Below are positions 41,320 through 50,218 of a DNA stretch of 64,000 nt, in pieces. The notes beneath the pieces were generated by a model that saw only the letters and a list, made by a program, of their open reading frames with translations, was not told where the DNA came from and did no database searches. This stretch comes from Bin87 sp965204905. Its GTDB lineage: Bacteria > Chloroflexota > Dehalococcoidia > Lucifugimonadales > UBA3495. The translations under genes were made by a program, and so were the position numbers. How positions within the stretch are numbered: position 1 is the stretch's first letter; the number at the start of each line of letters is the position of its first letter. The DNA is taken from NCBI GenBank assembly GCA_965204905.1, contig OZ242042.1, positions 744,001-808,000 of the forward strand. Direction: 5' to 3'.

Positions 41320-41787
41320 TTACGCTCCGATGTTTTCCACCGCAGCGAGAATCGTCTCCGGGTCGGGAAGTGTGCCCGGTTCGTAGGTTTCCCGGTAGCG
41401 AATCACCCCCTCCGGGTCCACGATGATCACGGCGCGGGTTCCTGCGCCCCGCTCCTCGTTCCAGAGGTCATACGCGGTTGTCACCCGACCCTTGGGGTGC
41501 CAGTCCGACAGCTCCGGGTACGGCAACCCGCCCATGGAAGTCGTCCAGGCGCGATGCGCGGCAATGTGGTCGCAACTGATGCCCAGCACCTGGGCATTCA
41601 ACTCTTCGAACCGTCCGTTGAAACGGCGGAACGAAGTCGCCTGATCCGTTCAACCACCGGTGAAATCCAAGACGTGGAACGACAACACCACGGTGTGGCT
41701 CCCGCGGTAGGCGTTCAACGAAATATCGCCGTGATGCGGCGATGGCAGGGTGAAATCTGGGGCAACGTCGCCAATCTGACCTGGCAT
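41320..41787 (-). CDS. Peroxiredoxin, candidate selenoprotein (TGGU)
   Basis: 155 aa when the TGA at 41650-41652 is read as Sec. ATG 41787 has AGGAG 8 nt upstream. 'IGDVAPDFTLPSPHHGDISL' and VVLSFHVLDF lead to T43-G-G-U46-T, where AhpC/TSA proteins have T-x-x-C with the peroxidatic Cys. After the TGA comes TDQATSFRRFNGRFEELNAQVLGIS, then DHIAAHRAWT and 'AVIIVDPEGVIRYR', family sequence to the stop. Sec in place of the peroxidatic Cys is known in bacterial Prx. A hairpin follows the TGA but is not a canonical SECIS. If TGA were a true stop, a 45-residue peptide without active site would result. Confidence 0.85.
41611..41629 (-). promoter_or_regulatory. Weak hairpin after the peroxiredoxin UGA
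   Basis: In the mRNA, CCGCCGU-UUCA-ACGGACGG forms 7 bp with one bulged A. The loop is 27 nt after the UGA. The loop lacks the first-position G, and an alternative GGCG...CGCC pairing exists nearer the UGA, so SECIS status is unproven. Confidence 0.35.
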
Positions 41788-41929
41788 CAACCATCTCCTA
41801 TGTAACGCCGCCCGGAGGCTATTTTGACGCGGCAAAGAGTCCGGCGGCGTGAATTGCGCAGATTATAACCCACAAACACCGTGGTATCATCCCGTTACAT
41901 TTCAGTTGACAGCATCAGGAGGCATTCTA

Positions 41930-42346
41930 ATGGCAACCAAACCCGCGTTGACCACCGAACAAGTCACCGCCGCAATGAGCGCGATGCTCGCCAAAGCCAA
42001 CGAGACCCCGGACGCACCCGTAGCCATGGCTATCGTCGATGCCGGCGGCGAGCTAGTGGCCTATCTCACCATGGATAACCTGCGGATATTCAGCCGCCGA
42101 CACGCCCTGCGCAAGGCATACACCTCGGCGGTAATGGGTCGCGATTCCGGAGAGCACGCCGCCGGCCTCCACGCCCAGGGCCGCAACATCGCCGACCTTG
42201 GCGACCCCAGGTTCACCCACGGCCAGGGCGGGTTGGTGATTATGAAGGACGGCGTGATACTGGGCGGCATCGGCGTAGGCGGCTACCCCAGCGGACAGGC
42301 CGACGAAGACCTGTCCCGCGTCGGCCTGGAAGCCATGAACCTGTAG
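41930..42346 (+). CDS. GlcG/HbpS family haem-binding-like protein
   Basis: 138 aa. 'PVAMAIVDAGGELVAYLTMD' and 'RKAYTSAVMGRDSGEHAAG' belong to the GlcG/HbpS family. GLVIMKDGVILGGIGVGGYPSGQADEDLSRVGLEAM is the conserved end. Members bind haem or act in cobalamin or redox sensing; no catalytic role is shown. ATG at 41930 with AGGAGG upstream. Confidence 0.9.
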   Translation: MATKPALTTEQVTAAMSAMLAKANETPDAPVAMAIVDAGGELVAYLTMDNLRIFSRRHALRKAYTSAVMGRDSGEHAAGLHAQGRNIADLGDPRFTHGQGGLVIMKDGVILGGIGVGGYPSGQADEDLSRVGLEAMNL

Positions 42347-42367
42347 CCGTCGCGCTTCGCCGAAAAT

Positions 42368-42392
42368 GTAGGGGCGACGCATGGGTCGCCCC
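42368..42392. repeat. Dispersed palindrome, GTAGGGGCG arms (copy 8)
   Basis: GTAGGGGCGACGCATGGGT then CGCCCC; the core is like copy 9 (ACGCATGCGT) with changes. It lies in the gap between the GlcG-like and hydrolase genes. Confidence 0.75.
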
Positions 42393-42428
42393 GGACGATG
42401 AGCACAAAGTTCCGGAGCGATAACCATC

Positions 42429-43307
42429 ATGCCGAATTGGGACTTTACCCACCGCACCACGCGGGTCAACGGGGTCAACATTCACTATGTCATCGAGGGC
42501 GACGGATTCCCTGTAGTCCTACTCCACGGTTGGCCTGAAATGTGGTTTTCATGGCGCAAACAGATTCCCGTGCTGTCCCAGCGCTACCAGGTCATTGTTC
42601 CGGATATGCGTGGTTTCGGCGCGTCTGAAAAACCGCTGCACGACTACCGGACTCGGACGGCGGCAACCGACATTTATGAGTTGGTACGCCATCTGGGTCA
42701 CGATCGGGTCGCCATCGTCGGCCACGACATTGGCGTGCGGGTGTCCTACCGCTACTGCCTCGACCACGAGGCCGAAGTTGACCGGCTGGCCCTTCTCGAT
42801 GGCACTCATCCCCTGGAGCAGTTGGGTCCGCAGACCCCTGCCGGCGTCAGGGAGCGGTGGCATTCCTACTTCCATCAGATCCCCGACCTAGCGGAGCACT
42901 TGGTCAGGGGCAACGAGGAAGCCTACCTCCGCCACTTCTATCGCAACTGGTCGGTGAACCAGGCGATGATGTCGGATGAAGAGGTGGCCGTGTACGCCAC
43001 CGCGTATTCCCAACCCGGCGCGTTGCGCGGGGGATTCTCCTTCTATCGCGCCGCCGCGTATGAAGACCCTCCCGACTGGCGCGCGGACGCCGACCGCGTG
43101 CTCGATATCCCAGTCATGTACTTGTGGGGCGAGCGTCGTCAGCGTACCTCCGCCGCAAACGGGCAGGACCCGGAAGAGTCATGGCAGAGGGCGGCCTCGA
43201 ATCTGCGCACCCAATTCATCCCAGGCGGCGGCCACTTCCTCCACGAAGAAAAACCCGAGGAAGTCAACACCGCTCTGCTGGAATTTCTCGGTGAGATAGG
43301 AAGCTAG
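42429..43307 (+). CDS. Epoxide hydrolase / haloalkane dehalogenase-like alpha/beta hydrolase
   Basis: 292 aa. HGWPEMWFSWRKQIP holds the oxyanion motif HGxP. Nucleophile D100 is in VGHDIG. PGGGHFLHEEKPEEV carries the catalytic His. The Asp nucleophile indicates epoxide hydrolase or haloalkane dehalogenase rather than a serine esterase. N-terminal THRTTRVNGVNIHYV matches the family. Confidence 0.93.
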   Translation: MPNWDFTHRTTRVNGVNIHYVIEGDGFPVVLLHGWPEMWFSWRKQIPVLSQRYQVIVPDMRGFGASEKPLHDYRTRTAATDIYELVRHLGHDRVAIVGHDIGVRVSYRYCLDHEAEVDRLALLDGTHPLEQLGPQTPAGVRERWHSYFHQIPDLAEHLVRGNEEAYLRHFYRNWSVNQAMMSDEEVAVYATAYSQPGALRGGFSFYRAAAYEDPPDWRADADRVLDIPVMYLWGERRQRTSAANGQDPEESWQRAASNLRTQFIPGGGHFLHEEKPEEVNTALLEFLGEIGS

Positions 43308-43335
43308 CGAATCCGCGCCACGAGTACAATGAGAT

Positions 43336-43361
43336 GGCCCCGCTCGTTGATGAGCGGGGCC
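43336..43361. terminator. Bidirectional hairpin between convergent genes
   Basis: GGCCCCGCTC pairs perfectly with GAGCGGGGCC around GTTGAT. It lies 28 nt after the hydrolase stop and 30 nt before the end of the opposite gene. AT-rich bases follow on both sides. Confidence 0.75.
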
Positions 43362-43390
43362 CAATTAATGCCTGGATAGTGGGTTTTGCG

Positions 43391-44476
43391 TCAGGAACGC
43401 AGCGCCGGAGCGACCTCTTCCGCGTACAAGCGGATTGAGTTCTGGACGCGCTCGGCCGGGACGGTGCCGCCCAAGTTCGGCTCCATTATCACGCCGGTCA
43501 GCCCCAGTTGGTCGCGGATTTCCGCGAGCCGTTCCGCCACCTCGTCCGGCGACCCGTAGGCCACCCGGTCAACCAGCAAGTCGTCGTAGGTGGTGTTCAG
43601 CAGTTGCTCCGCCCGCTGCCGACGTTCGGCAGAGGCGTTCTCGCCTTCTGCTTCCACCGTTCGGATGTAGGTATCGGCAGTGCGACGGAAAGCTCGCATG
43701 GTGCTCTCTTCGGTGTCGGCGCGGACCTGCTCCATGGACTCCGCCACGTAGATCGGCATTCGCACGTAAGCATCGTCCACATCGTGGCCGTTTTCTTTGG
43801 CGGCGGTGCGGTAGAGTTCCAGGTTGTCCGCCACCTGCTTGAGGCCCTGCCCGCGAACGCCGGTAACCAGCGGGAAACCTAGTTTCCCAACTATGCCAAA
43901 CGTGTCAATCGAGTTCGAGGCGATGCGGATGGGTGGGTGTGGCTTCTGGTAAGGGCGCGGCGTAACCACCACGTCGTCCATGTTGTAGTAGTGGCCGTGG
44001 TGGTCGAATCGGTAGTTGTTCCAGGCTTTGAGGATGATCTCCAGCGCTTCGGCGAACCGCTCGCGGCTCTCATCGTAAGGCACATCATAACCCTGGTAGG
44101 AACGGGGGAAACTGCTGCGCCCGATGCCAAAGTCCAGGCGGCCCTTGGAGATGTTGTCCACGGTGGCCGCTTCCTCGGCCAGCCGAATGGGATGGGCCAG
44201 GGGCAATACGCTGACGCCCGTTCCCACGCGCACCCGTTCGGTACGGGCGGCTATAATCCCGGCCATCATCAAGGGCACCGACGACACCGATGGAATGCCC
44301 GCCCCACCAGGATCGGTCGGAGTACGCGGGGCGGCGAAATGCCGTTCCGCAAGCCAAACGCCGTCGATACCGGCTTCGTCCGCCAGTTGTGCGACGGTGA
44401 AAGCCTCGTCAAATGCTTCGTCCTGCGTGCGCCCTTCCCGGTAATCGCACTCCATTACCAGACCGACGTGCTGCAT
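43391..44476 (-). CDS. LLM class flavin-dependent oxidoreductase
   Basis: 361 aa. A bacterial luciferase-like TIM barrel. 'DGVWLAERHFAAPRTPTDP' and RVRVGTGVSVLPLAHPIRLAEEAATVD and GRLDFGIGRS are the luciferase-family core; 'VVVTPRPYQKPHPPIRIAS' follows. It uses FMNH2 or F420H2 to oxidise or desaturate a substrate, unknown. ATG at 44476 with AGGAGG 8 nt upstream. Confidence 0.94.
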   Translation of the reverse strand: MQHVGLVMECDYREGRTQDEAFDEAFTVAQLADEAGIDGVWLAERHFAAPRTPTDPGGAGIPSVSSVPLMMAGIIAARTERVRVGTGVSVLPLAHPIRLAEEAATVDNISKGRLDFGIGRSSFPRSYQGYDVPYDESRERFAEALEIILKAWNNYRFDHHGHYYNMDDVVVTPRPYQKPHPPIRIASNSIDTFGIVGKLGFPLVTGVRGQGLKQVADNLELYRTAAKENGHDVDDAYVRMPIYVAESMEQVRADTEESTMRAFRRTADTYIRTVEAEGENASAERRQRAEQLLNTTYDDLLVDRVAYGSPDEVAERLAEIRDQLGLTGVIMEPNLGGTVPAERVQNSIRLYAEEVAPALRS

Positions 44477-44506
44477 GATGATCCTCCTCAAACTCGTTGA
44501 CAAATC

Positions 44507-44603
44507 TTCCTCTCCCATCAAGGGAAAGGGCCGGGTGAAGGTAAAATCGCTGCTGCTTTGAACCACCCCCTCACCCTCATCCTCTCCCGCGAGGGGAGAG
44601 GGA
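44507..44603. repeat. Two copies of the CCCTCTCCC repeat in opposite orientations
   Basis: CTTCCTCTCCC...GGGAAAGGG-CCGGGTGAAG (44507-44541) and CCCTCACCCTCATCC...CTCTCCC-GCGA-GGGGAGAGGG (44564-44603), head to head with about 22 nt between. The pair is just upstream of the monooxygenase start. Confidence 0.8.
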
Positions 44604-44609
44604 ACCATG

Positions 44610-44819
44610 TTAGTTTTCGATGTAGGTGTTGGGCGCCGTCAGGAACTGTGTACGGCACTGGAGGGTACAGAAGTAGTACCACTCGCCGTTGTAGAAGCTG
44701 CGGGTCCCGGCGGTGGGGTCCACTTCGTTGGCGCCGTGCATGGTCTGGCCGGTAGTGGCGCGAGCGCTGTCCTCGTTGATTACGGTCTTGCAGACAGGAC
44801 AGATGGGATCGGAGGGCAT
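44610..44819 (-). CDS. YHS domain protein
   Basis: 69 aa. A small metal-binding domain with C7-P-V-C10 and YYFCTLQCRTQF, the pattern of the YHS domain. It is probably a metal chaperone or sensor. ATG at 44819 with AGGAG upstream. It lies between an LLM enzyme and acyl-CoA dehydrogenase genes; the function relative to them is unclear. Confidence 0.85.
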   Translation of the reverse strand: MPSDPICPVCKTVINEDSARATTGQTMHGANEVDPTAGTRSFYNGEWYYFCTLQCRTQFLTAPNTYIEN

Positions 44820-44893
44820 TGTTGGTCTCCTGTGGTTGTTCAAATGATAGACGAGATTGCCACGCTGCGCGCGCAATGACAGAAGGCTTTAGG

Positions 44894-46069
44894 TCAGCCT
44901 ACTGGCTGGAGGTTCATGCCCAGCCGAACCTCGCCGGGCTGGTCAAGCAGTGCCCGAGCTACCCGGGCCCGGTGCTCGAAGCTCGTGCCCAGGCGCATCG
45001 TCCACGCCGTAACCCGGCGATACCAGAGGTGCAGGTCGAACTCCATCATGAACCCAATTCCGCCGTGGATTTGCTGAGAGGAGCGCACCGTGGCCTGGCA
45101 CTTGTCGTTGGTGAACGCCTTGGCCTGCGACACCTCAACGCCAAAGGGGAGGCCGGCATCGAGCTTCCACAACGCTTCGTAGGTCAGCAATTGCGCCCCG
45201 TCCGTCCACACGATCATGTCGGCGCACAGGTGCTGGATGGACTGGAATCCGGCGATGGGACGACCGAAGGCGACGCGATTCTTGGCGTAGTCAATGGCCA
45301 TCTCCGCATCTTTCCGGGCCGCGCCGGTGATCTGGGCGCAGAGCAGGGCGGTGCCAATGTCCAGCATATCGGACCCGGCCGGCCAACCCTGGTTGACCTC
45401 GCCAATGACGTTGCTCAGAGGGACGCGCACGCCATTCAACTCAAGCTTGCTCTGCGAGTCCTTGGCCAGCGTGGTCAGCCGCGTTTCGGTGATGCCGGCG
45501 CTGTTGGTGGGCACGATAACGAGGGTGATGCCGGCGCTGTCGTCGGTGGGTGGCGCCGTGCGCACCGCCGTCACCATCAACTCGGCGGCGGAGAAATTGT
45601 CCACGAAGTGCTTGATTCCACTGATTACGAGGCTGTCGCCGTCCACCTCGCCCCGGCACTGGATGGCGTCGGGGCGCAGGCGGGGGTCCTGTTCCTGCGC
45701 GGCCCACGTCATTATCAGGTCGCCGCGGGCGACGCGGGGCAGGATGGACTGCTGCTGCTCACCTGAGCCGTGGCGCGCCACTGCCAGGGCCGCCGTGGCC
45801 GTGCTGTGGAAAGGAACCGGCGCGATGGCCCGGCCGCATTCTTCCAGAATCAGCCCCAGGTAGGTAACGGGAAGTCCGCCCCCGCCGTGGGATTCGGGCA
45901 GAGATATGCCGAACCAGCCGAGGGCCGCCATCTTTTCCCACAATTCGACGGAGTAGCCGCGTTCGTCCTGCTCGACGGCTCGGGGCAGGCTGGGAGGGCA
46001 TTCCGCAGCCAGGAATTCTCTGGCGGCGTTCTTGACCATCAACTCTTCTTCGTTGGGTAATACGTTCAT
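44894..46069 (-). CDS. Acyl-CoA dehydrogenase family protein
   Basis: 391 aa. FAD-dependent acyl-CoA dehydrogenase fold. 'MAALGWFGISLPESHGGGG' and VARGDLIMTWAAQEQ in the N-terminal and middle domains, 'QITGAARKDAEMAIDYAKNRVAFGRPIAGFQSIQH' and 'SQQIHGGIGFMMEFDLHLWYRR' in the C-terminal domain. It oxidises acyl-CoA at C2-C3. Neighbour ACAD at 46121 is upstream on the same strand. Confidence 0.95.
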   Translation of the reverse strand: MNVLPNEEELMVKNAAREFLAAECPPSLPRAVEQDERGYSVELWEKMAALGWFGISLPESHGGGGLPVTYLGLILEECGRAIAPVPFHSTATAALAVARHGSGEQQQSILPRVARGDLIMTWAAQEQDPRLRPDAIQCRGEVDGDSLVISGIKHFVDNFSAAELMVTAVRTAPPTDDSAGITLVIVPTNSAGITETRLTTLAKDSQSKLELNGVRVPLSNVIGEVNQGWPAGSDMLDIGTALLCAQITGAARKDAEMAIDYAKNRVAFGRPIAGFQSIQHLCADMIVWTDGAQLLTYEALWKLDAGLPFGVEVSQAKAFTNDKCQATVRSSQQIHGGIGFMMEFDLHLWYRRVTAWTMRLGTSFEHRARVARALLDQPGEVRLGMNLQPVG

Positions 46070-46120
46070 CGTGCCTCGGTTGATTGGATCATTTGGATGG
46101 GAAACTGCCGTTTGACGCTA

Positions 46121-47323
46121 CTACACCCGAGGCATGCCCAAGCCGCGGCGGGCTACCTGGTCGCGCATCACTTGCACGCTGCCGTGGTTGATGCCGCTCT
46201 GGAACGCGCCCATGAGGTTGTGGGCGAACACGCCGCTTTCCACCGCGTCTTCGGAGCCGTTCAGCAGTTGACCGTAGGGGCCAAGCATCTGGGCGATGGT
46301 TTCGGTGGTGCGGACGCCGTGCTCAGGCGCAAATACTTTCTCGGCGGAACCCTCGTAGGTGAAGGTGCCGTCCTGCTCAACGATGGACATGCTGCGCATG
46401 GTCATCAGGCGGCAGACCTGCCCTTCGATCCACATATCGGCCAGACGGTCGCGCATCGTGGGGTCTTCGCGCATGGCGACCCCTTCGATTTCGTTGTCCT
46501 TGACCCAGTTCACGATGTCTTCGTCGCGCTGGATGGAAATGAGGTATCGGGACGCGCCCACGCGGTCCAGGTTCAGGCCCATGGCGCCTACGTACCAGCC
46601 CTGATTTTCCTCGCCGAGCATACAACTGGCGGGAACGCGCACGTTCTCAAAGAAGGTTTCGTTGGTGCGGTTGTCGCCGTAGGTGGTGCCCAGCGGAGCC
46701 GGCGGGTCGTTCTGGATGGTCCACAGCGGACGCACCGTGATGCCGGGCGTGTCCATGGGAATGAGGAAGATGCTGATCCCCCGATGGCGCGGAGCCTCCG
46801 GGTCGGTGCGGGCCATCAAATAGATGTGGGTGGCGTAGTGGGCCGCCGTGGTGTACATCTTCTGGCCGTTGATGACGTACTCGTCGCCGTCGCGGACGGC
46901 GCGGCACTGCAAACCGGCCAGGTCGGCGCCGGCCTGGGGTTCGGTGAATCCCAGCGCGAAGGAGATTTCGCCGCGGATGATGCCGGGCAGGAACTCCTGC
47001 TTCTGCTCCTCCGTACCGGCCGCCAAGATGGCCGGCGCACCGGAGCCGGCGCCGCCGACGGTGATTCCCGCACGGGCGAATTCCTCTTCGACGATGTACT
47101 GGTCGATGCGGCTTCCAGCCTGTCCGCCGTATTCCTTGGGCCAGGAAATACCGATCCAGCCCCGTTCGGCGATTTGTTGGTACATCTCGCGGGTCTTGGG
47201 GCCGCGTCGGCGGATGCCGGTGGTCTCCAGTTCCTCCACGATCTCAGAGGTAACGTTTTCCGCGATGAATTGCTGGACTTCGGAGCGGAGGGCTTCCTGT
47301 TCCGGGGTGAATGCAAATTCCAT
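46121..47323 (-). CDS. Acyl-CoA dehydrogenase family protein
   Basis: 400 aa. 'AERGWIGISWPKEYGGQAGSRIDQY' and 'FALGFTEPQAGADLAGLQCRAV' with 'KMYTTAAHYATHIYLMARTD' mark the N-terminal and beta domains. The C-terminal catalytic region carries 'FAPEHGVRTTETIAQMLGPYGQL'. Paired with the 44894 paralogue (51-nt gap), a common arrangement for two-subunit ACADs that oxidise steroid side chains or other branched acyl-CoAs. A minus-strand TATAAT is at 47373-47378. Confidence 0.95.
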   Translation of the reverse strand: MEFAFTPEQEALRSEVQQFIAENVTSEIVEELETTGIRRRGPKTREMYQQIAERGWIGISWPKEYGGQAGSRIDQYIVEEEFARAGITVGGAGSGAPAILAAGTEEQKQEFLPGIIRGEISFALGFTEPQAGADLAGLQCRAVRDGDEYVINGQKMYTTAAHYATHIYLMARTDPEAPRHRGISIFLIPMDTPGITVRPLWTIQNDPPAPLGTTYGDNRTNETFFENVRVPASCMLGEENQGWYVGAMGLNLDRVGASRYLISIQRDEDIVNWVKDNEIEGVAMREDPTMRDRLADMWIEGQVCRLMTMRSMSIVEQDGTFTYEGSAEKVFAPEHGVRTTETIAQMLGPYGQLLNGSEDAVESGVFAHNLMGAFQSGINHGSVQVMRDQVARRGLGMPRV

Positions 47324-47372
47324 GACAAAGCCGCCTTACTCGAGGGTTGCTGCCTGATTCATACGGCGTGCA

Positions 47373-47378
47373 ATTATA
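47373..47378 (-). promoter_or_regulatory. -10 element for the acyl-CoA dehydrogenase pair
   Basis: Minus-strand TATAAT, 50 nt before the ATG at 47323. Confidence 0.5.
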
Positions 47379-47438
47379 GCGGGTTGCGCCGATGCTGTCA
47401 TTCCGCCAACTCCGAACGGTTGCCGCAGGGCGGCAGGG

Positions 47439-47444
47439 TTGACA
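47439..47444 (+). promoter_or_regulatory. -35 element for proV
   Basis: A perfect TTGACA at 79 nt before the ATG at 47523. The expected -10 near 47462 is poor (CTACGG), so the promoter may need an activator. Confidence 0.4.
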
Positions 47445-47522
47445 AACCTTTGCAGCCGGGCCTACGGTGAGCCTCCAACGAACGTCATTGCCTCGCCTGC
47501 CCAACGCCGGGGGTGTCGAACC

Positions 47523-48827
47523 ATGGTTGCCTACGAAGAAACAGCGATCAACAGCGCCTCTGACTCTGAACGCGAGGACCAACCATTCATTCAAGTCAGT
47601 TCGGTTTGGAAGGTGTTCGGGAGAAACCCGGAGCGCGTCCTGGATCCGCAGTACGCCGGGAGAGACAAGTCGTACTTCCAGAGCGAGTTTGGCAACGTGG
47701 TGGGTCTTCAGGATGTCTCGTTCACGGTGAACCGTGGCGAGACGTTTGTCATTATGGGGTTGTCGGGAAGCGGAAAGTCCACCATGGTACGGTGCCTGAT
47801 CCGCCTGATTGAGCCAACCACGGGGGACATCGTAATTGACGGCCACAACATTACTGGGATGTCCGACAAAGAACTGATGGAGTTTCGGCGCGGCAAAATA
47901 GCGATGGTGTTCCAGCATTATGGCCTACAACCGCATCGGAACGTGCTGGACAACGCCAGTTGGGGCTTGGAGGTTCAGGGCGTGGGCAAGCAGGAACGCT
48001 ACGCCCGGACCAAAGAGGTTTTGGAGTTAGTCGGTCTGGCAGGTTGGGAGGATGCCTATCCGCGCCAACTGTCCGGCGGAATGCAGCAGCGTGTCGGCCT
48101 GGCCCGGGCTTTGGCCGTTGACACCGATATTCTGCTGATGGACGAGCCTTTCAGCGGCCTGGACCCGTTGATCCGCCGGCAGATGCAGGATGAGCTTTTG
48201 AGGCTGCAAAACGAACTCCACAAAACCATCGTGTTCATCACCCACGACCTGAACGAGGCGCTGAAGCTCGGCGACCGCATCGCCATCATGCACGACGGCC
48301 AGGTGGCGCAGATCGGTTCCCCGGAGGACATTGTGCTGCGCCCCGAGGACGAGTACGTCGGCGATTTCACCCAGGATGTTCGGCTGGAAAGCGTCCTGAC
48401 CGCCAACAAGGTGATGGTGACGCCCAAGGCCACCGTCATGGGACACCAAGGGCCACGGGCCGCGCTGCATACCATCGGCAACAGCGACGGCGACGCAGCC
48501 TGGGTGGTAGATATGCGGGAGCATTACATCGGGATGCTCTCCATCACTGATGCGGAACGCGCCCTCCGCGCCGGCGTCAAGCGGATTGACGAAGCCTGGG
48601 AATACGTAGATCGGGAATATCAGGCGGTCTCGCCGGCAACCACGTTTGACGAGCTGATACCGATGGCGATGAGCAGCAACTTCCCGATTCCATGTTGCGA
48701 CGAAGACAACGTTCTGGTCGGAGAAGTGCATCGGAGTGCGTTGGCGGAAGCCATCGCGGAAACGTCCAGTCCCAATACCGATTATGAGGCCAACGCCGCC
48801 GAAAACGCGGCGCTGGCCGGCCAATAA
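47523..48827 (+). CDS. proV: Glycine betaine/proline ABC transporter ATPase
   Basis: 434 aa. Walker A GLSGSGKST (about 79-87), LSGGMQQRVGLARAL signature, Walker B ILLMDEPFSGLD, and FITHDLNEALKLGDRIAIMHDG. A C-terminal CBS-domain pair follows, as in OpuA/ProV, which senses ionic strength. An N-terminal extension (about 25 residues) is rich in acidic residues. First gene of proVWX. Confidence 0.96.
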   Translation: MVAYEETAINSASDSEREDQPFIQVSSVWKVFGRNPERVLDPQYAGRDKSYFQSEFGNVVGLQDVSFTVNRGETFVIMGLSGSGKSTMVRCLIRLIEPTTGDIVIDGHNITGMSDKELMEFRRGKIAMVFQHYGLQPHRNVLDNASWGLEVQGVGKQERYARTKEVLELVGLAGWEDAYPRQLSGGMQQRVGLARALAVDTDILLMDEPFSGLDPLIRRQMQDELLRLQNELHKTIVFITHDLNEALKLGDRIAIMHDGQVAQIGSPEDIVLRPEDEYVGDFTQDVRLESVLTANKVMVTPKATVMGHQGPRAALHTIGNSDGDAAWVVDMREHYIGMLSITDAERALRAGVKRIDEAWEYVDREYQAVSPATTFDELIPMAMSSNFPIPCCDEDNVLVGEVHRSALAEAIAETSSPNTDYEANAAENAALAGQ

Positions 48828-48913
48828 GCGCAACCGGCAAGAGTCGCCTCTTTCCCGTCGGGCCGTCCGATTACCCGGCGGCTAGTCCCTCCACATTCAG
48901 GAAGGAGAGTGTC

Positions 48914-50002
48914 ATGGCAGCAATCACCGGAGAACGAACTGAAGCAACGCCGCCGGCAGCAACGGAATCACGAAACGGCGCGCAGGCTGCTCGCGCCACC
49001 CTGGGAAACCTGCCATCAATCTATTGGTGGGCGGCCGGAGTGGCCGCGGTGCTGATTGTATTGGCGGTGAGCCTCTGGGCCTGGGGTCCCGGCATGGAGT
49101 ATCCCACCACCGTCGCCCACGTCCAGTCCAGCGACGGGACTACCAGCTTCCCCAAGTCGTTGCGCGACGTGACCGGCAAGGCCATAGATGACGGTACGGA
49201 TTGGTTGACTACCAACGGCGACTGGTTGTTCGACGGCATCAAGAACGTCATCACCTATGCTTTGAACTACATCGAAGACGGTTTGAAGTGGCTGCCGTGG
49301 CCGGCGCTGGTGCTGGCGTTGGTGCTGGCGGCGTTTGCCGTAGGACGGTGGGGACTGATGGCGTTTACGGCCTTCGCCATGCTGTTCATCGGGTTTATGG
49401 ACCTGTGGGAGAATACTATCGACACCGTGGCGCTGATGGTGGTGGCGGTAGTTCTGTCAGTGGGGATTGGTCTGCCGCTGGGAGTGTTTGGAGCGAGGAA
49501 CCAGACCGCCGACCGCATCATGCGGCCCATCCTGGACGGCATGCAGACCATGCCCAGCTTTGTGTACCTGTTGCCGGGCATCCTATTCTTCGGGCTGGGC
49601 AAGCCGGCTGGCATCTTTGCCACCATTATCTACGCGGTGCCTCCGGTGATCCGCCTGACCAACCTGGGCATCCGACAGGTTTCGCCGGAAACCGTAGAAG
49701 CGGCGCGGTCATTTGGGGCGTCGCCATTGCAACTATTGACCAAGGTGCAGATTCCAATGGCGTTGCCCACCATCATGGCCGGCATCAACCAAACGACTAT
49801 GATGGCCCTGGCTATGGTCACCATCGCCAGCATGGTGGCGGCTGGCGGTCTTGGCGACAACGTCCTCCGCGCGATTCAGAAGAACGAAGTGGGCAACGGA
49901 GTCATCGCCGGGCTCGCCATCGTGTTCATGGCCATTGTGATCGACCGCCTTACCCAGGCAGTTGCCCGGAGCCGGCAGGAAGCCCTGAGCGCCGGTCACT
50001 AG
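48914..50002 (+). CDS. proW: Glycine betaine/proline ABC transporter permease
   Basis: 362 aa. An N-terminal single transmembrane segment (WWAAGVAAVLIVLAVSLWAWG) leads to a periplasmic stretch, then about six transmembrane segments with the EAA loop VEAARSFGASPLQLLTKVQIPMALPTIMAG. It carries substrate across the membrane with ProV and ProX. 86 nt after proV. Confidence 0.96.
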   Translation: MAAITGERTEATPPAATESRNGAQAARATLGNLPSIYWWAAGVAAVLIVLAVSLWAWGPGMEYPTTVAHVQSSDGTTSFPKSLRDVTGKAIDDGTDWLTTNGDWLFDGIKNVITYALNYIEDGLKWLPWPALVLALVLAAFAVGRWGLMAFTAFAMLFIGFMDLWENTIDTVALMVVAVVLSVGIGLPLGVFGARNQTADRIMRPILDGMQTMPSFVYLLPGILFFGLGKPAGIFATIIYAVPPVIRLTNLGIRQVSPETVEAARSFGASPLQLLTKVQIPMALPTIMAGINQTTMMALAMVTIASMVAAGGLGDNVLRAIQKNEVGNGVIAGLAIVFMAIVIDRLTQAVARSRQEALSAGH

Positions 50003-50021
50003 CCGGCGCCCATGATCAATA

Positions 50022-50050
50022 CGCGGACGGCCGAACCTCAGTCGTCCGCG
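50022..50050 (+). terminator. Hairpin after proW
   Basis: CGCGGACG (50022-50029) pairs with CGTCCGCG (50043-50050). No T-run follows. It separates proW from the proX promoter. Confidence 0.5.
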
Positions 50051-50124
50051 CCCCATGTTCTCGTTGGCTTTCAAAAATACGAAAAGTATTCATTACATAA
50101 CGCATTGACGTTTCAATCGTCAAT

Positions 50125-50155
50125 TTGACAGCGATTATCAACACTGTGATAATCG
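50125..50155 (+). promoter_or_regulatory. proX promoter with overlapping operator-like inverted repeat
   Basis: TTGACA at 50125-50130, 17-nt spacer, GATAAT at 50148-50153. The 9-bp inverted repeat CGATTATCA-ACACTG-TGATAATCG (50132-50140 and 50147-50155) covers the spacer and the -10. A second inverted repeat TTGACG-N7-CGTCAA is at 50105-50123. This is the layout of a repressor site on a strong promoter. Confidence 0.75.
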
Positions 50156-50218
50156 GTTACCATTCAATCGCCGCCCCGGAAGCAACCGGAAAATCCACCC
50201 GAAATGGAGGGAATAGCT

